This document shows positions 16,432-24,659 of a stretch of 64,000 bases of DNA, one piece after another. Within the stretch, counting starts at the first letter, position 1; each line of letters begins with the position of its first letter. The stretch covers positions 1 through 64,000 of the forward strand of contig NZ_AGAV01000017.1 in the NCBI RefSeq assembly GCF_000224785.1, given 5' to 3'. Source of the DNA: Lentibacillus jeotgali. GTDB lineage: Bacteria; Bacillota; Bacilli; Bacillales; Amphibacillaceae. The position numbers and the translations under genes were made by a program. Below the pieces are notes generated by a model that worked only from the letters and a program-made list of their open reading frames with translations, ran no database searches and had not been told where the DNA came from.

Positions 16432-19326
16432 GTGAAGAAACTTGTACAGTTGCTAAGTTACATGTTAGTGTTCGTTCTTCTCCTTACAACCCCGGTTTCG
16501 GCTCTAACACCATCATCATTAACGCAACAAGGAAAGAAACCTGTTGTACAGGATAATGCGAAGCAACAGATGGTTCAACAAATGGCGGCACAAATGACTC
16601 CTGAGGAAAAAATCGGACAGCTTGTGATGCCATCCACCCACGATAACGAACAGAGCATGCCCAATGAAGACACCAAGGAACTGATTCAAGAATACAAAGC
16701 TGGTTCTGTGATCATTTATGGAAACCGCGATGCCGAGACAACAGCTGAATACAATAATCAACTCCAGGAATGGGCATCGGAAACAAATACGGGCATCCCA
16801 TTATTTTCAACGGCTGATCTTGAATACGGTGTCAATCAGCATGTGACAGATGCGACTGCCTTTCCACGCCAGATGGGGATTGCTGCGACAAGGGATTTAG
16901 AAGCTGCTAAAGAGATGGCAAGCGTGACGGCTGAGGAAATGAAAGCGGCAGGCTTTAACTGGAACTATTCCCCGCTTGCTGATGTGAACACAAATCCGAA
17001 TAACCCAGTGATTGGTGTCAGATCATTTGGTGAAAACACAGACCTTGTTTCGGATATGACCGTTGCACAAGTAGAAGGCTATCAGGAAAACGGCGTATTA
17101 TCGACGCCAAAACATTTTCCGGGACATGGTGATACGAGTCAGGACTCACACCATAATCTGCCTGCTGTAACATATGACCGGGAAACATTGGAAGAGGTTC
17201 ATCTGCCGCCATTTCAGGCAGCCATTGACGCTGGGGCCGAATCGATTATGACCTCGCATGTCATCATTGAAGCGATTGACCCGGACCTTCCAGCAACATT
17301 GTCAAAAGATGTGTTGACCGGCCTGCTTCGTGAAGATATGGGCTTTGACGGGCTTATTGTAACCGATGCCATGTCGATGCAGGCGATCAAAGACAATTGG
17401 GGTGCAGGCGAAGCAGCCGTGATGACGATTCAGGCAGGTGCTGATATTGTCATGGCTACCGGCTCACTGGATGAACAAAAAGAAACGTTTGAGGCGCTTC
17501 TTTCAGCCTATGAATCTGGTGAATTGTCACAGGAGCGTGTTGACGAATCCGTGGAGCGCATTCTGGCCACAAAAGTGAGATATGGGCTTTTTGATAATCG
17601 TTATGTCGATCCGGGTGAAGCGACAGATGTCGTGAACTCGGAATCCCACAAGGAATTGGCAGAAAGCATGGCTCAAGACTCGATGACACTCGTGAAAAAT
17701 GACGACACGCTGCCTTTTGATTCTGAATCCGATGAATCAACACTTGTCGTTGGTCCGGAAATCTATAACCAAAGTCATTACATTGAAGATATAGCTGACG
17801 CCGTTCAGGGGAAAACGAACGGGGAAGTTGATCATTACGTCACGTCCGAAGATCCTTCTGACAGCGAGATTGACGAAGCAGTCCAGCAAGCTGAACAAGC
17901 AGACCGGATCATCGTTTCAACATTCTCAGCAAGTGAACTTCCCGCAGGACAAAGCCAATTGGTTAAAGCCCTTGGCGAAACAGAAAAACCGGTTGCGTCG
18001 ATTTCTTTAGGCCTTCCATACGACATTAAAGAGTATCCTGAGGTGGATGCCCATATTGCAACGTATGCGATTGAAAGGTGGGGATCGGCAGTCCCGGTCT
18101 CCTGGGAAGCTGCTGTTGATGTCATTTACGGTGCCAGTCCGGGTGGCAAACTTCCAGTAACCATTGAAGGACACTATGAATTTGGCCATGGGGAAAACTA
18201 TGAAGCGGCGGCACCTGAAAGTGCAGGAGATATTAAAGCATTTGTTGATCAGCTGGAGGAAGAAGGCGCGTTTGAGAGTGACGTGGCACCGCGTGCTCTA
18301 AAGCGTCACCTGGATGCTGTCAGCCATTATGAAGAGCAGAAAGCCGATGAAAAAGTCATCAAACACATGCAAAGCTTTAAGGATCTGCTGGATCATCAGC
18401 AAACGCAGGAGCTGATGACCGAAGAAGCCTATAACCTGCTTCAATCGCAAGCTGATGCATTAATCGAGAAATGGGAAGCATTCGCTTTCGATTCAGAGCG
18501 GGCAATGGCTGATGTCGAGCATTTAAGTGAAGAGATTGGACCGCGAGCTCCCGGCAGTGAGGCTGAAAAAGAGGCTTCCGAGTATATAAAAGGTGAACTT
18601 GAAAAGCTGGGATACAGCACTTCCACACAAACATTTGAATTTAACGGCGGTGAACAACAATCACAAAACGTGGTTGCCATCAAGGAAGCCGAGGGCATTG
18701 AGAATCCTGAAATTGTTTATGCAACGGCACATTATGACAGTGTACCTGGTTCTCCGGGGGCGAACGATAATGGCTCGGGCACGGCTTCTCTGCTGGAATT
18801 GGCCAAGATCATGAAGGACAAGCCTGCGAACAAAGAAATCCGCTTCGTTTTCTTTGGTGCCGAAGAGGCTGGTCTCCTAGGCTCTCAGCATTATGTCAGT
18901 CAATTATCAGATGACGAGATTAATAGAAGCGCCGCCAATTTTAACATGGATATGGTTGGGACGGATTGGGATCCGGCTTCCCAGCTCCATGTCAGCACCG
19001 TTGATGGCGAATCAAATGCTGTATGGGAATCTGTTGATGCAGCGTCTGATCGATTAGGGCTGGAAGACGATCGATTGACGCTCCACCAATTAGGCAGGTC
19101 TGATCACGTTTTCTTCCATGAAGCGGGTATTGATGCCGCACTGTTTATCTGGATGGAACCAGGGACAGAGCCAGGGCAGGCAGGTATCGAACCATGGTAT
19201 CACTCGGCTGGTGACACCATTGATCGGGTAGACCCTGAAAAAATTCAAATGGTTGGGGAGTTAATCAACTCAGCCATTTCCGATGTTCCCATCGAACAAG
19301 AGCAGGACACAGATATCGCCAGTTAA
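16432..19326 (+). CDS. Secreted GH3 glycosidase - FIMAH - M28 peptidase fusion
   Basis: About 964 residues in three parts. After a signal peptide (LLSYMLVFVLLLTTPVSA) comes a GH3 domain of NagZ type: KHFPGHGDTSQDSHH (residues 227-241, with the Asp238/His240 pair typical of Gram-positive NagZ) and nucleophile Asp312 in LIVTDAMSM. A FIMAH module covers about 600-685. The C-terminal third is an M28 zinc aminopeptidase with likely ligands His767 (TAHYDS), Asp779 (GANDNGSG), Glu812 with Glu811 as base (GAEEAGLLGS), Asp840 (NMDMVG) and His924 (WYHSAGDT). It probably removes N-acetylglucosamine from wall fragments and trims peptides outside the cell. GTG at 16432 has GAGGAGAG upstream. The fold assignments are firm; substrates are inferred. 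Confidence 0.9.
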   Translation: MKKLVQLLSYMLVFVLLLTTPVSALTPSSLTQQGKKPVVQDNAKQQMVQQMAAQMTPEEKIGQLVMPSTHDNEQSMPNEDTKELIQEYKAGSVIIYGNRDAETTAEYNNQLQEWASETNTGIPLFSTADLEYGVNQHVTDATAFPRQMGIAATRDLEAAKEMASVTAEEMKAAGFNWNYSPLADVNTNPNNPVIGVRSFGENTDLVSDMTVAQVEGYQENGVLSTPKHFPGHGDTSQDSHHNLPAVTYDRETLEEVHLPPFQAAIDAGAESIMTSHVIIEAIDPDLPATLSKDVLTGLLREDMGFDGLIVTDAMSMQAIKDNWGAGEAAVMTIQAGADIVMATGSLDEQKETFEALLSAYESGELSQERVDESVERILATKVRYGLFDNRYVDPGEATDVVNSESHKELAESMAQDSMTLVKNDDTLPFDSESDESTLVVGPEIYNQSHYIEDIADAVQGKTNGEVDHYVTSEDPSDSEIDEAVQQAEQADRIIVSTFSASELPAGQSQLVKALGETEKPVASISLGLPYDIKEYPEVDAHIATYAIERWGSAVPVSWEAAVDVIYGASPGGKLPVTIEGHYEFGHGENYEAAAPESAGDIKAFVDQLEEEGAFESDVAPRALKRHLDAVSHYEEQKADEKVIKHMQSFKDLLDHQQTQELMTEEAYNLLQSQADALIEKWEAFAFDSERAMADVEHLSEEIGPRAPGSEAEKEASEYIKGELEKLGYSTSTQTFEFNGGEQQSQNVVAIKEAEGIENPEIVYATAHYDSVPGSPGANDNGSGTASLLELAKIMKDKPANKEIRFVFFGAEEAGLLGSQHYVSQLSDDEINRSAANFNMDMVGTDWDPASQLHVSTVDGESNAVWESVDAASDRLGLEDDRLTLHQLGRSDHVFFHEAGIDAALFIWMEPGTEPGQAGIEPWYHSAGDTIDRVDPEKIQMVGELINSAISDVPIEQEQDTDIAS

Positions 19327-19335
19327 TGGTAGAAA

Positions 19336-19386
19336 AAGCAGCCGTTCTTTCCGTAGGTAAATTTGTAAGAACGGCTGCTTCTTTAT
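19336..19386 (+). terminator. Intrinsic terminator after the GH3-M28 gene
   Basis: A perfect 14-base stem AAGCAGCCGTTCTT with its complement (19336-19349 with 19367-19380), a 17-base loop and a T-rich tail. Confidence 0.85.
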
Positions 19387-19445
19387 CAAATAGATAAATA
19401 AATTAGATTGATAGTTTTCTGATTTACTGGGAAAGGAGAAAGAAA

Positions 19446-22010
19446 ATGTATCCAACAAAAAAATCATTTTTATATATGCTATTCTTTGCATTTATGCTAG
19501 CTGTTACAGCCATAATGCCTGTATCGGGGACAGTTCAGGCAAATGAAACACCTTATAATCCGGTTCCGTATGAAGACATTTACCCTATCCTTGAACAGCA
19601 TGAAGAGGAAAGTGACCGTGTCTCAGTTGAAGTAATCGGTCAATCTGCATTGGGGCATGACCTGTACAGTGTGGTTATTTCTGAACCGGGGGACGATCTT
19701 GAAGAAATTAAAGAAAAGCGGGAGGAGATGATCGCGAACCCGGAAGATGCTAAGGATTTTATTGAAGAAAACCCTGACTTTAAAGTACCGTTCATGGTTA
19801 ATGGCTCAATCCATGGGGATGAATATCCGGGCACTGATGCTGTATTGCAGCTGATTGATCGGTTTGCCTATGACGATGATGAAACAACAAAGGATATTCT
19901 TGACAACAACATTCTTGTTTTTAATGTCGTTAATAACCCCGACGGCCGTATTTTAGGAACGAGGCAAAATGGGGAAGGGTTTGATCTTAACCGTGACCAC
20001 GTGACATTGTCACAACCGGAATCGGCAGTCAATGTTGATTTGATTACCGAATGGAATCCGATGGTATTTCTTGATTTGCATGGTTTCGTGAAGCGATCAG
20101 ACGATAAGCCCGGCCTGATTGAACCGACAACTGGGCCGCACAATCCTAACTATGAACATGGCCTGTACCTAGAGTACGCCTTGGATCAGGCTAAGGCCAT
20201 GGAAGGAGAAATCGTTTCAAACAGACAAGATTATGAAACTAGACTCTATCAAAATATGGAAGGCACCCATATTCCGTATCGAGACGCCGAGGATGGCTGG
20301 GATGATTACCCGCCAATTTTCACACCAATGTATGCGATGCTGCACGGGGCATACGGTCATACCCTTGAAACACCGACAAACAGTGTGGATGGTGTCAAGT
20401 GGCATTATGATGCGGTGATGGGCGCGTTGAAGTTTGCCTCAGAGAACAAAGTTGAGATGACCAACAATCAGCTGGAAATCTTCAGGCGGGGAATCCAATT
20501 TGATCACCCTGAACATGAAGATGGATTTTTCCCGAAAGCGTATGTATTGCCTGTTGATGAAACCGATCCGACGACAACTGAGAAGGCTATTAACAATCTG
20601 CTGAGACACGATGTTGAAGTAGAAAAAGCTGAAGCGCCATTTACGGTTGACGGTGAACAATATGATGAAGGAACGTTTATTGTGCCACTGGATCAGCCAA
20701 AGGCAGCTTTAGCGAATACGCTCCTGTGGGACGGCGAGGATATCAGTGATCAGGCGAGTGCCATGTATGATATTTCTGCGTGGAACTTACCGGAGCTATG
20801 GGGATTTGCTGCCATACCGACCGATTCATCGATAGATGTCCCGGTTGAAGAAGCGAAAAAGCTTGATATAGAGGGCGAATTAATCGGAGAAGGTCCGTAT
20901 AAAGTGACGAACAGTTCGGTTGACGCTGTGGCACTTGTCAACAAGCTAATCCAGAGCAATCTATCAGTTTATAAAGCAGAAAACGGCCATTTTTATGTTG
21001 AAGGCGACAACGGTGATGTGTTGGCTCAGGCTGTAGCAGAATCCGGTCTCACGGTAAAAACAGCAGCAATACCTGAGGATGCAAAAGAGTTGAGTCATGT
21101 CAATGTGGCCGTGTTGCAGGATGGTGGTCAGCATGGCATAAGGACAGCTCTTGAACAGCTTGGGTTTGAGGTGGACGAGCTTAAACCGCAAGCGATTTCG
21201 GATAATGGTTTGGATGGTTACGATGTTTTGGTAGCGAACGGCTCCGGTATTGATGACGGTGATGCATACAAACAAACCATTCATTCATTTATAGATGACG
21301 GCGGAAAATACATTGCCATCGGTGCAAGGGCATCTAACAGGGCTAGTGAGCTTGGATTGACAGATGCCAGCATTAAAACCGGTGCGCGTAACAGTAATGG
21401 TGTTGTCAACGTGAATTACAAAGATACAGCGTTAACTGCTGGATACGGCGAACAGGATATCGGATTTGTCTACAATCCTGTCTGGTACACGGATATTGAA
21501 AACGATAGAGTCGTAGCATCTTTCGCTGATGAAAACTTTTTTAAGGCCGGTTTTTGGAAAAATGCTGATGCAGCACAAGGCGAGCCCGTCATTTTGAAAG
21601 GAATCGATCAAAATGTGACACTGATGGGATTGGAAGCAGGGTTCAGAGCTCATCCGGAATATTTGTACAGATTGCTTTCCAACGCGATTTATCCGGGAGA
21701 AGAAACGATTCTGACGACTGCGTCCGGGATGAAAGAGCGTGTTGAACGTTACGAAAACGATGGGGAGCTTGAAGATAGCGGAGCTGCCCGCGCTTTAAGC
21801 GTTCATTTGACTGCTGTGAGCCGTTATGAGGAACAGGAAAAAGCGGAAAAAGTCGTCAAACATGCTGAAGGATTCAAAGATTTACTCAACAACCAACAAG
21901 AAAATGATGTGATTTCTGAAAAGGCATTTAACATTCTTGATAATGATGCTGATGCTTTGATAGAGAAGTGGGAGTCATTTAATAGCTCATCTCTCTATGG
22001 CAAGCGTTAA
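19446..22010 (+). CDS. Secreted M14-family metallopeptidase with C-terminal FIMAH module
   Basis: An 854-residue secreted zinc carboxypeptidase-like protein. Signal peptide, then an M14 domain with the zinc motif SIHGDEYPG (His123, Glu126), NNPDGR, FDLNRDH, the third ligand His212 in FLDLHGFV and catalytic Glu308 in HTLETPTN. A long region of unassigned fold follows (about 340-760), with alternating beta/alpha pattern such as GGKYIAIGARAS. The last 80 residues are a FIMAH module (HLTAVSRYEEQ, KVVKHAEGFKDLLNNQQ). It would cleave peptides outside the cell. ATG at 19446 is preceded by AAAGGAGAAAG. No terminator before the following repeat array. Confidence 0.88.
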   Translation: MYPTKKSFLYMLFFAFMLAVTAIMPVSGTVQANETPYNPVPYEDIYPILEQHEEESDRVSVEVIGQSALGHDLYSVVISEPGDDLEEIKEKREEMIANPEDAKDFIEENPDFKVPFMVNGSIHGDEYPGTDAVLQLIDRFAYDDDETTKDILDNNILVFNVVNNPDGRILGTRQNGEGFDLNRDHVTLSQPESAVNVDLITEWNPMVFLDLHGFVKRSDDKPGLIEPTTGPHNPNYEHGLYLEYALDQAKAMEGEIVSNRQDYETRLYQNMEGTHIPYRDAEDGWDDYPPIFTPMYAMLHGAYGHTLETPTNSVDGVKWHYDAVMGALKFASENKVEMTNNQLEIFRRGIQFDHPEHEDGFFPKAYVLPVDETDPTTTEKAINNLLRHDVEVEKAEAPFTVDGEQYDEGTFIVPLDQPKAALANTLLWDGEDISDQASAMYDISAWNLPELWGFAAIPTDSSIDVPVEEAKKLDIEGELIGEGPYKVTNSSVDAVALVNKLIQSNLSVYKAENGHFYVEGDNGDVLAQAVAESGLTVKTAAIPEDAKELSHVNVAVLQDGGQHGIRTALEQLGFEVDELKPQAISDNGLDGYDVLVANGSGIDDGDAYKQTIHSFIDDGGKYIAIGARASNRASELGLTDASIKTGARNSNGVVNVNYKDTALTAGYGEQDIGFVYNPVWYTDIENDRVVASFADENFFKAGFWKNADAAQGEPVILKGIDQNVTLMGLEAGFRAHPEYLYRLLSNAIYPGEETILTTASGMKERVERYENDGELEDSGAARALSVHLTAVSRYEEQEKAEKVVKHAEGFKDLLNNQQENDVISEKAFNILDNDADALIEKWESFNSSSLYGKR

Positions 22011-22026
22011 TTTGTTGCAATCGATT

Positions 22027-22320
22027 GCTCGTGCGGGAGCGGCACACTAAATGTGCGGGAACAGCGCCAAAACGTGCGGGAACGACATCGAGACGTGCGA
22101 GAGCGGCACCAAAATGTGCAAGAACGACATCGAGACGTGCGAGAGCGGCACCAAAATGTGCAAGAACGACATCGAGACGTGCGAGAGCGGCACCAAAATG
22201 TGCAAGAACGGCATCGAGACGTGCGAGAGCAGCACCAAAATGTGCAAGAACGGCATCGAAACGCGCGAGAGCAGCATTAAAACGTGCAGAAGCCATCACA
22301 ATGCGTGCGAAAACGTCTCA
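22027..22320 (+). repeat. 21-base tandem repeat array R5
   Basis: About 14 units of 21 bases in a 42-base higher-order pattern (AAATGTGCAAGAACGACATC alternating with AGACGTGCGAGAGCGGCACC). Several 42-base copies are identical, so this is the most recently amplified array in the window. Stop-free frames through it are a by-product of the period. Confidence 0.9.
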
Positions 22321-22380
22321 AACTTGAAAAGGGTAAAAACACTGACAATCTTAAAATTAATTTGGACCTTAGTTTAACAC

Positions 22381-22443
22381 AATCGGATCAATGGGGAGTT
22401 AACGGATGATCTAAGCAAAAGGATTGTCCGCTCCCCTCCGATT
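22381..22443 (+). other. Structured leader before the AmiE-like gene
   Basis: Three nested pairings: AATCGG with CCGATT, GGGGAG with CTCCCC and CGGA with TCCG. It ends about 20 bases before the ribosome site of the next gene. It could be a weak terminator or a regulatory leader. Confidence 0.4.
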
Positions 22444-22478
22444 CTGGCTGAATGCAAAATATAGGGAGGAGTCACAAA

Positions 22479-23951
22479 ATGAAAAACAAGTTTATCCCGA
22501 CAACGCTGGCTTGTGTTCTGCTCGTTTCGCTGTTTGTTGCAGGCAGCGGAAAAGCAGCGGCTTCCGCACCCATCGTACAGCCTGGACCAGCAGATAGTGT
22601 CCAGATGCTGCAGGCGCCGTTAGATGAAATCGATGACGTTATGCAGCAGGGGATCAACGATAAGTACATGGCAGGTTCTGTCTTTTTGGCAGCCAGAAAC
22701 GGAACCATTGTTAAGGAAGATGCGTACGGCTATGCAGCGCGCTATTTGGATAATGACTTTACGGAAATGGAAAATCCGGTAGACATGCAAACAGACACCA
22801 TATTTGATTTAGCTTCTATTACAAAAGTGTTTACCGCAACGGCCGCAATGCAGTTATACGAACAGGGCGCATTTAACCTGGATGATCCAGTGGCGGAGTA
22901 CATTCCGGAATTTGCCCAAAACGGTAAGGCTGATGTCACAATCAGGCAACTATTGACGCACACATCAGGCTTCCCGGCTTGGATCCCGCTTTATCAAACG
23001 ACGGATTCCCGCGAGGAAGCCTACGCAGAAGTGTTCGCGGCATCATTGGATCATAAGCCCGGCACACATTACGGATACAGTGATCTGAACATGATTACAG
23101 TTGGGGCATTAGTCGAGGAAATTTCAGGGGAGCGGCTCGATCAATATATTGAAGAGAATATTACTGATCCACTTGGAATGACTGACACAATGTTCAATCC
23201 GCCTGAATCGCTACAGCACCGTGTTGCGGCAACGGAGTATCAGCCACAGACAAATCGGGGAATCGTTTGGGGTGAGGTGCATGATGAAAACGCCTGGGCG
23301 ATGGATGGTGTTGCCGGTCACGCCGGTTTGTTTTCAACAGCACAGGATCTGGCGGTATTTGCCCAAATGATTCTTAATGATGGTGAATATGAGGGTACCC
23401 GCATTCTTGAAACTGAGACTGTGGAAAAAATGGAAACGAATCAGTTGCCTAAGTTTCCGGGGGATGCGCACAGCCTTGCTTGGGAACTGAACCAGGATTG
23501 GTATATGGGTGCACTATCCGGACCAGCGACAATGGGGCACACCGGCTTTACGGGAACGTCTATCGTTATTAATCCGGAGAAGGAAACGGTGGCGATTTTA
23601 CTGACAAACAAAGTCCATCCGACACGTGAAGCACCTTCCACCAATCCGATACGTCAGGCAGTTGCTGGGAAGACGGCTGATGCCATTAATGCATGGAGTG
23701 CATCCACTATGACAGAACTTGTCGAAGATTTGGCAGCTGAAGGGAAAATCTCAAGTGATGAGACCGCTCATGCGTTAAAGGTTCACCTGAATGCTGTCAG
23801 CCATTATGAAGACAAGGGCGAAGCGGATAAAGTGATCAAACATATGGAAGGTTTTAAAAACTTGCTGGATCACCAGCAGGAAAATATGGCAGAGGATGCC
23901 TATGAGACACTTCAGACGGATGCAGATTATGTGATTGGGAAGTGGCAATAA
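22479..23951 (+). CDS. Secreted serine hydrolase (AmiE-like) with C-terminal FIMAH module
   Basis: About 490 residues. Signal peptide (TLACVLLVSLFVAGSG), then a beta-lactamase/transpeptidase-fold domain with the SxxK motif SITK (Ser113, Lys116), a YSDLN second motif (Tyr200) and HTGFTGTS in the place of the KTG box. The pattern around LASITKVFTATAAM and DPVAEYIPEF is like B. subtilis AmiE (YbbE), an N-acetylmuramoyl-L-alanine amidase that works with NagZ in wall recycling; esterase-type relatives are the main alternative. The last 80 residues are a FIMAH module (HLNAVSHYEDKGEADKVIKH). ATG at 22479 follows GGGAGGAGTC. It ends in a strong terminator. Confidence 0.85.
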   Translation: MKNKFIPTTLACVLLVSLFVAGSGKAAASAPIVQPGPADSVQMLQAPLDEIDDVMQQGINDKYMAGSVFLAARNGTIVKEDAYGYAARYLDNDFTEMENPVDMQTDTIFDLASITKVFTATAAMQLYEQGAFNLDDPVAEYIPEFAQNGKADVTIRQLLTHTSGFPAWIPLYQTTDSREEAYAEVFAASLDHKPGTHYGYSDLNMITVGALVEEISGERLDQYIEENITDPLGMTDTMFNPPESLQHRVAATEYQPQTNRGIVWGEVHDENAWAMDGVAGHAGLFSTAQDLAVFAQMILNDGEYEGTRILETETVEKMETNQLPKFPGDAHSLAWELNQDWYMGALSGPATMGHTGFTGTSIVINPEKETVAILLTNKVHPTREAPSTNPIRQAVAGKTADAINAWSASTMTELVEDLAAEGKISSDETAHALKVHLNAVSHYEDKGEADKVIKHMEGFKNLLDHQQENMAEDAYETLQTDADYVIGKWQ

Positions 23952-23982
23952 GTCAGTCTGAAGATGGGAATTTCATGAGGCT

Positions 23983-24025
23983 AACCCTAAAAACCGGACA
24001 ATTAGGCTGTCCGGTTTTTGGGGTT
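23983..24025 (+). terminator. Intrinsic terminator after the AmiE-like gene
   Basis: A long stem AACCCTAAAAACCGGACA with a nearly perfect complement at 24008-24025 and a 7-base loop; the descending arm holds a TTTTT tract. Confidence 0.85.
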
Positions 24026-24062
24026 GAAGCGTTTTTTAAAAGTAGGGAAGTTGGGAGAAATA

Positions 24063-24556
24063 CCTTGTGCGGCAACGGCCTCAACTCGTGCAGGAATGCA
24101 CTAAATATGTGCGGGAACGACCGCAACGCGTGTGGAAACGTACTAAAGTTGTGCGGTAACGTCCTCAACGCGTGCAGGAACGTACTTAACATGTGCGGCA
24201 ACGGCCTCAACTCATGCAGGAACGTACTAAAGTTGTGCGGTAACGTCCTCAACTTGTGCAGGAACGTACTAAACATGTGCGGTAACGGCCTCAACTCGTG
24301 CAGGAACAAACCAAACTTGTGCGGTAACGGCCACAACGCGTGTGGAAACGTACTAAAGTTGTGCGGTAACGTCCTCAACTTGTGCAGGAACGTACTAAAC
24401 ATGTGCGGTAACGGCCTCAACTCGTGCAGGAATGTACTAAACTCGTACGGGAACGACCTCAACGCGTGCAGGAATGCACTAAACTTGTGCGGCAACGGCT
24501 CAACTTGTGCAGCAGCGCCCCAGACTCGTGTAAGAAGCTTCTGAACTTGTGCTAGA
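24063..24556 (+). repeat. 21-base tandem repeat array R6 (largest array)
   Basis: About 23 units with a strict 21-base period (for example AACTTGTGCAGGAACGTACT, AACATGTGCGGTAACGGCCT). It lies between the convergent serine hydrolase and Xaa-Pro peptidase genes. Internal blocks of several units are repeated, showing local amplification. Confidence 0.93.
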
Positions 24557-24596
24557 GCTGTCACTATTCGCGAGAAGAAGAGGTTGAAATAGGAAA

Positions 24597-24620
24597 GGCG
24601 CAGTCCATAATGACTGCGCC
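24597..24620 (-). terminator. Terminator of the Xaa-Pro peptidase gene
   Basis: GGCGCAGTC pairs with GACTGCGCC around a 6-base loop, followed on the minus strand by TTTCCTATTT. Confidence 0.75.
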
Positions 24621-24659
24621 TGCAAATATATATTGTGCCGTTTGTGTCAATCTTAGAAA

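Noticed and set aside
23942-24544. Long frames of about 200 codons through array R6 on both strands, rich in Cys/Asn/Leu or Pro/His/Leu
   Set aside because: They follow from the 21-base period without stop codons; there is no ribosome site and the same pattern appears in every array.
24063-24556. Possible CRISPR array
   Set aside because: Units are directly adjacent with no unique spacers, the 21-base unit is too short, and no cas genes are present.
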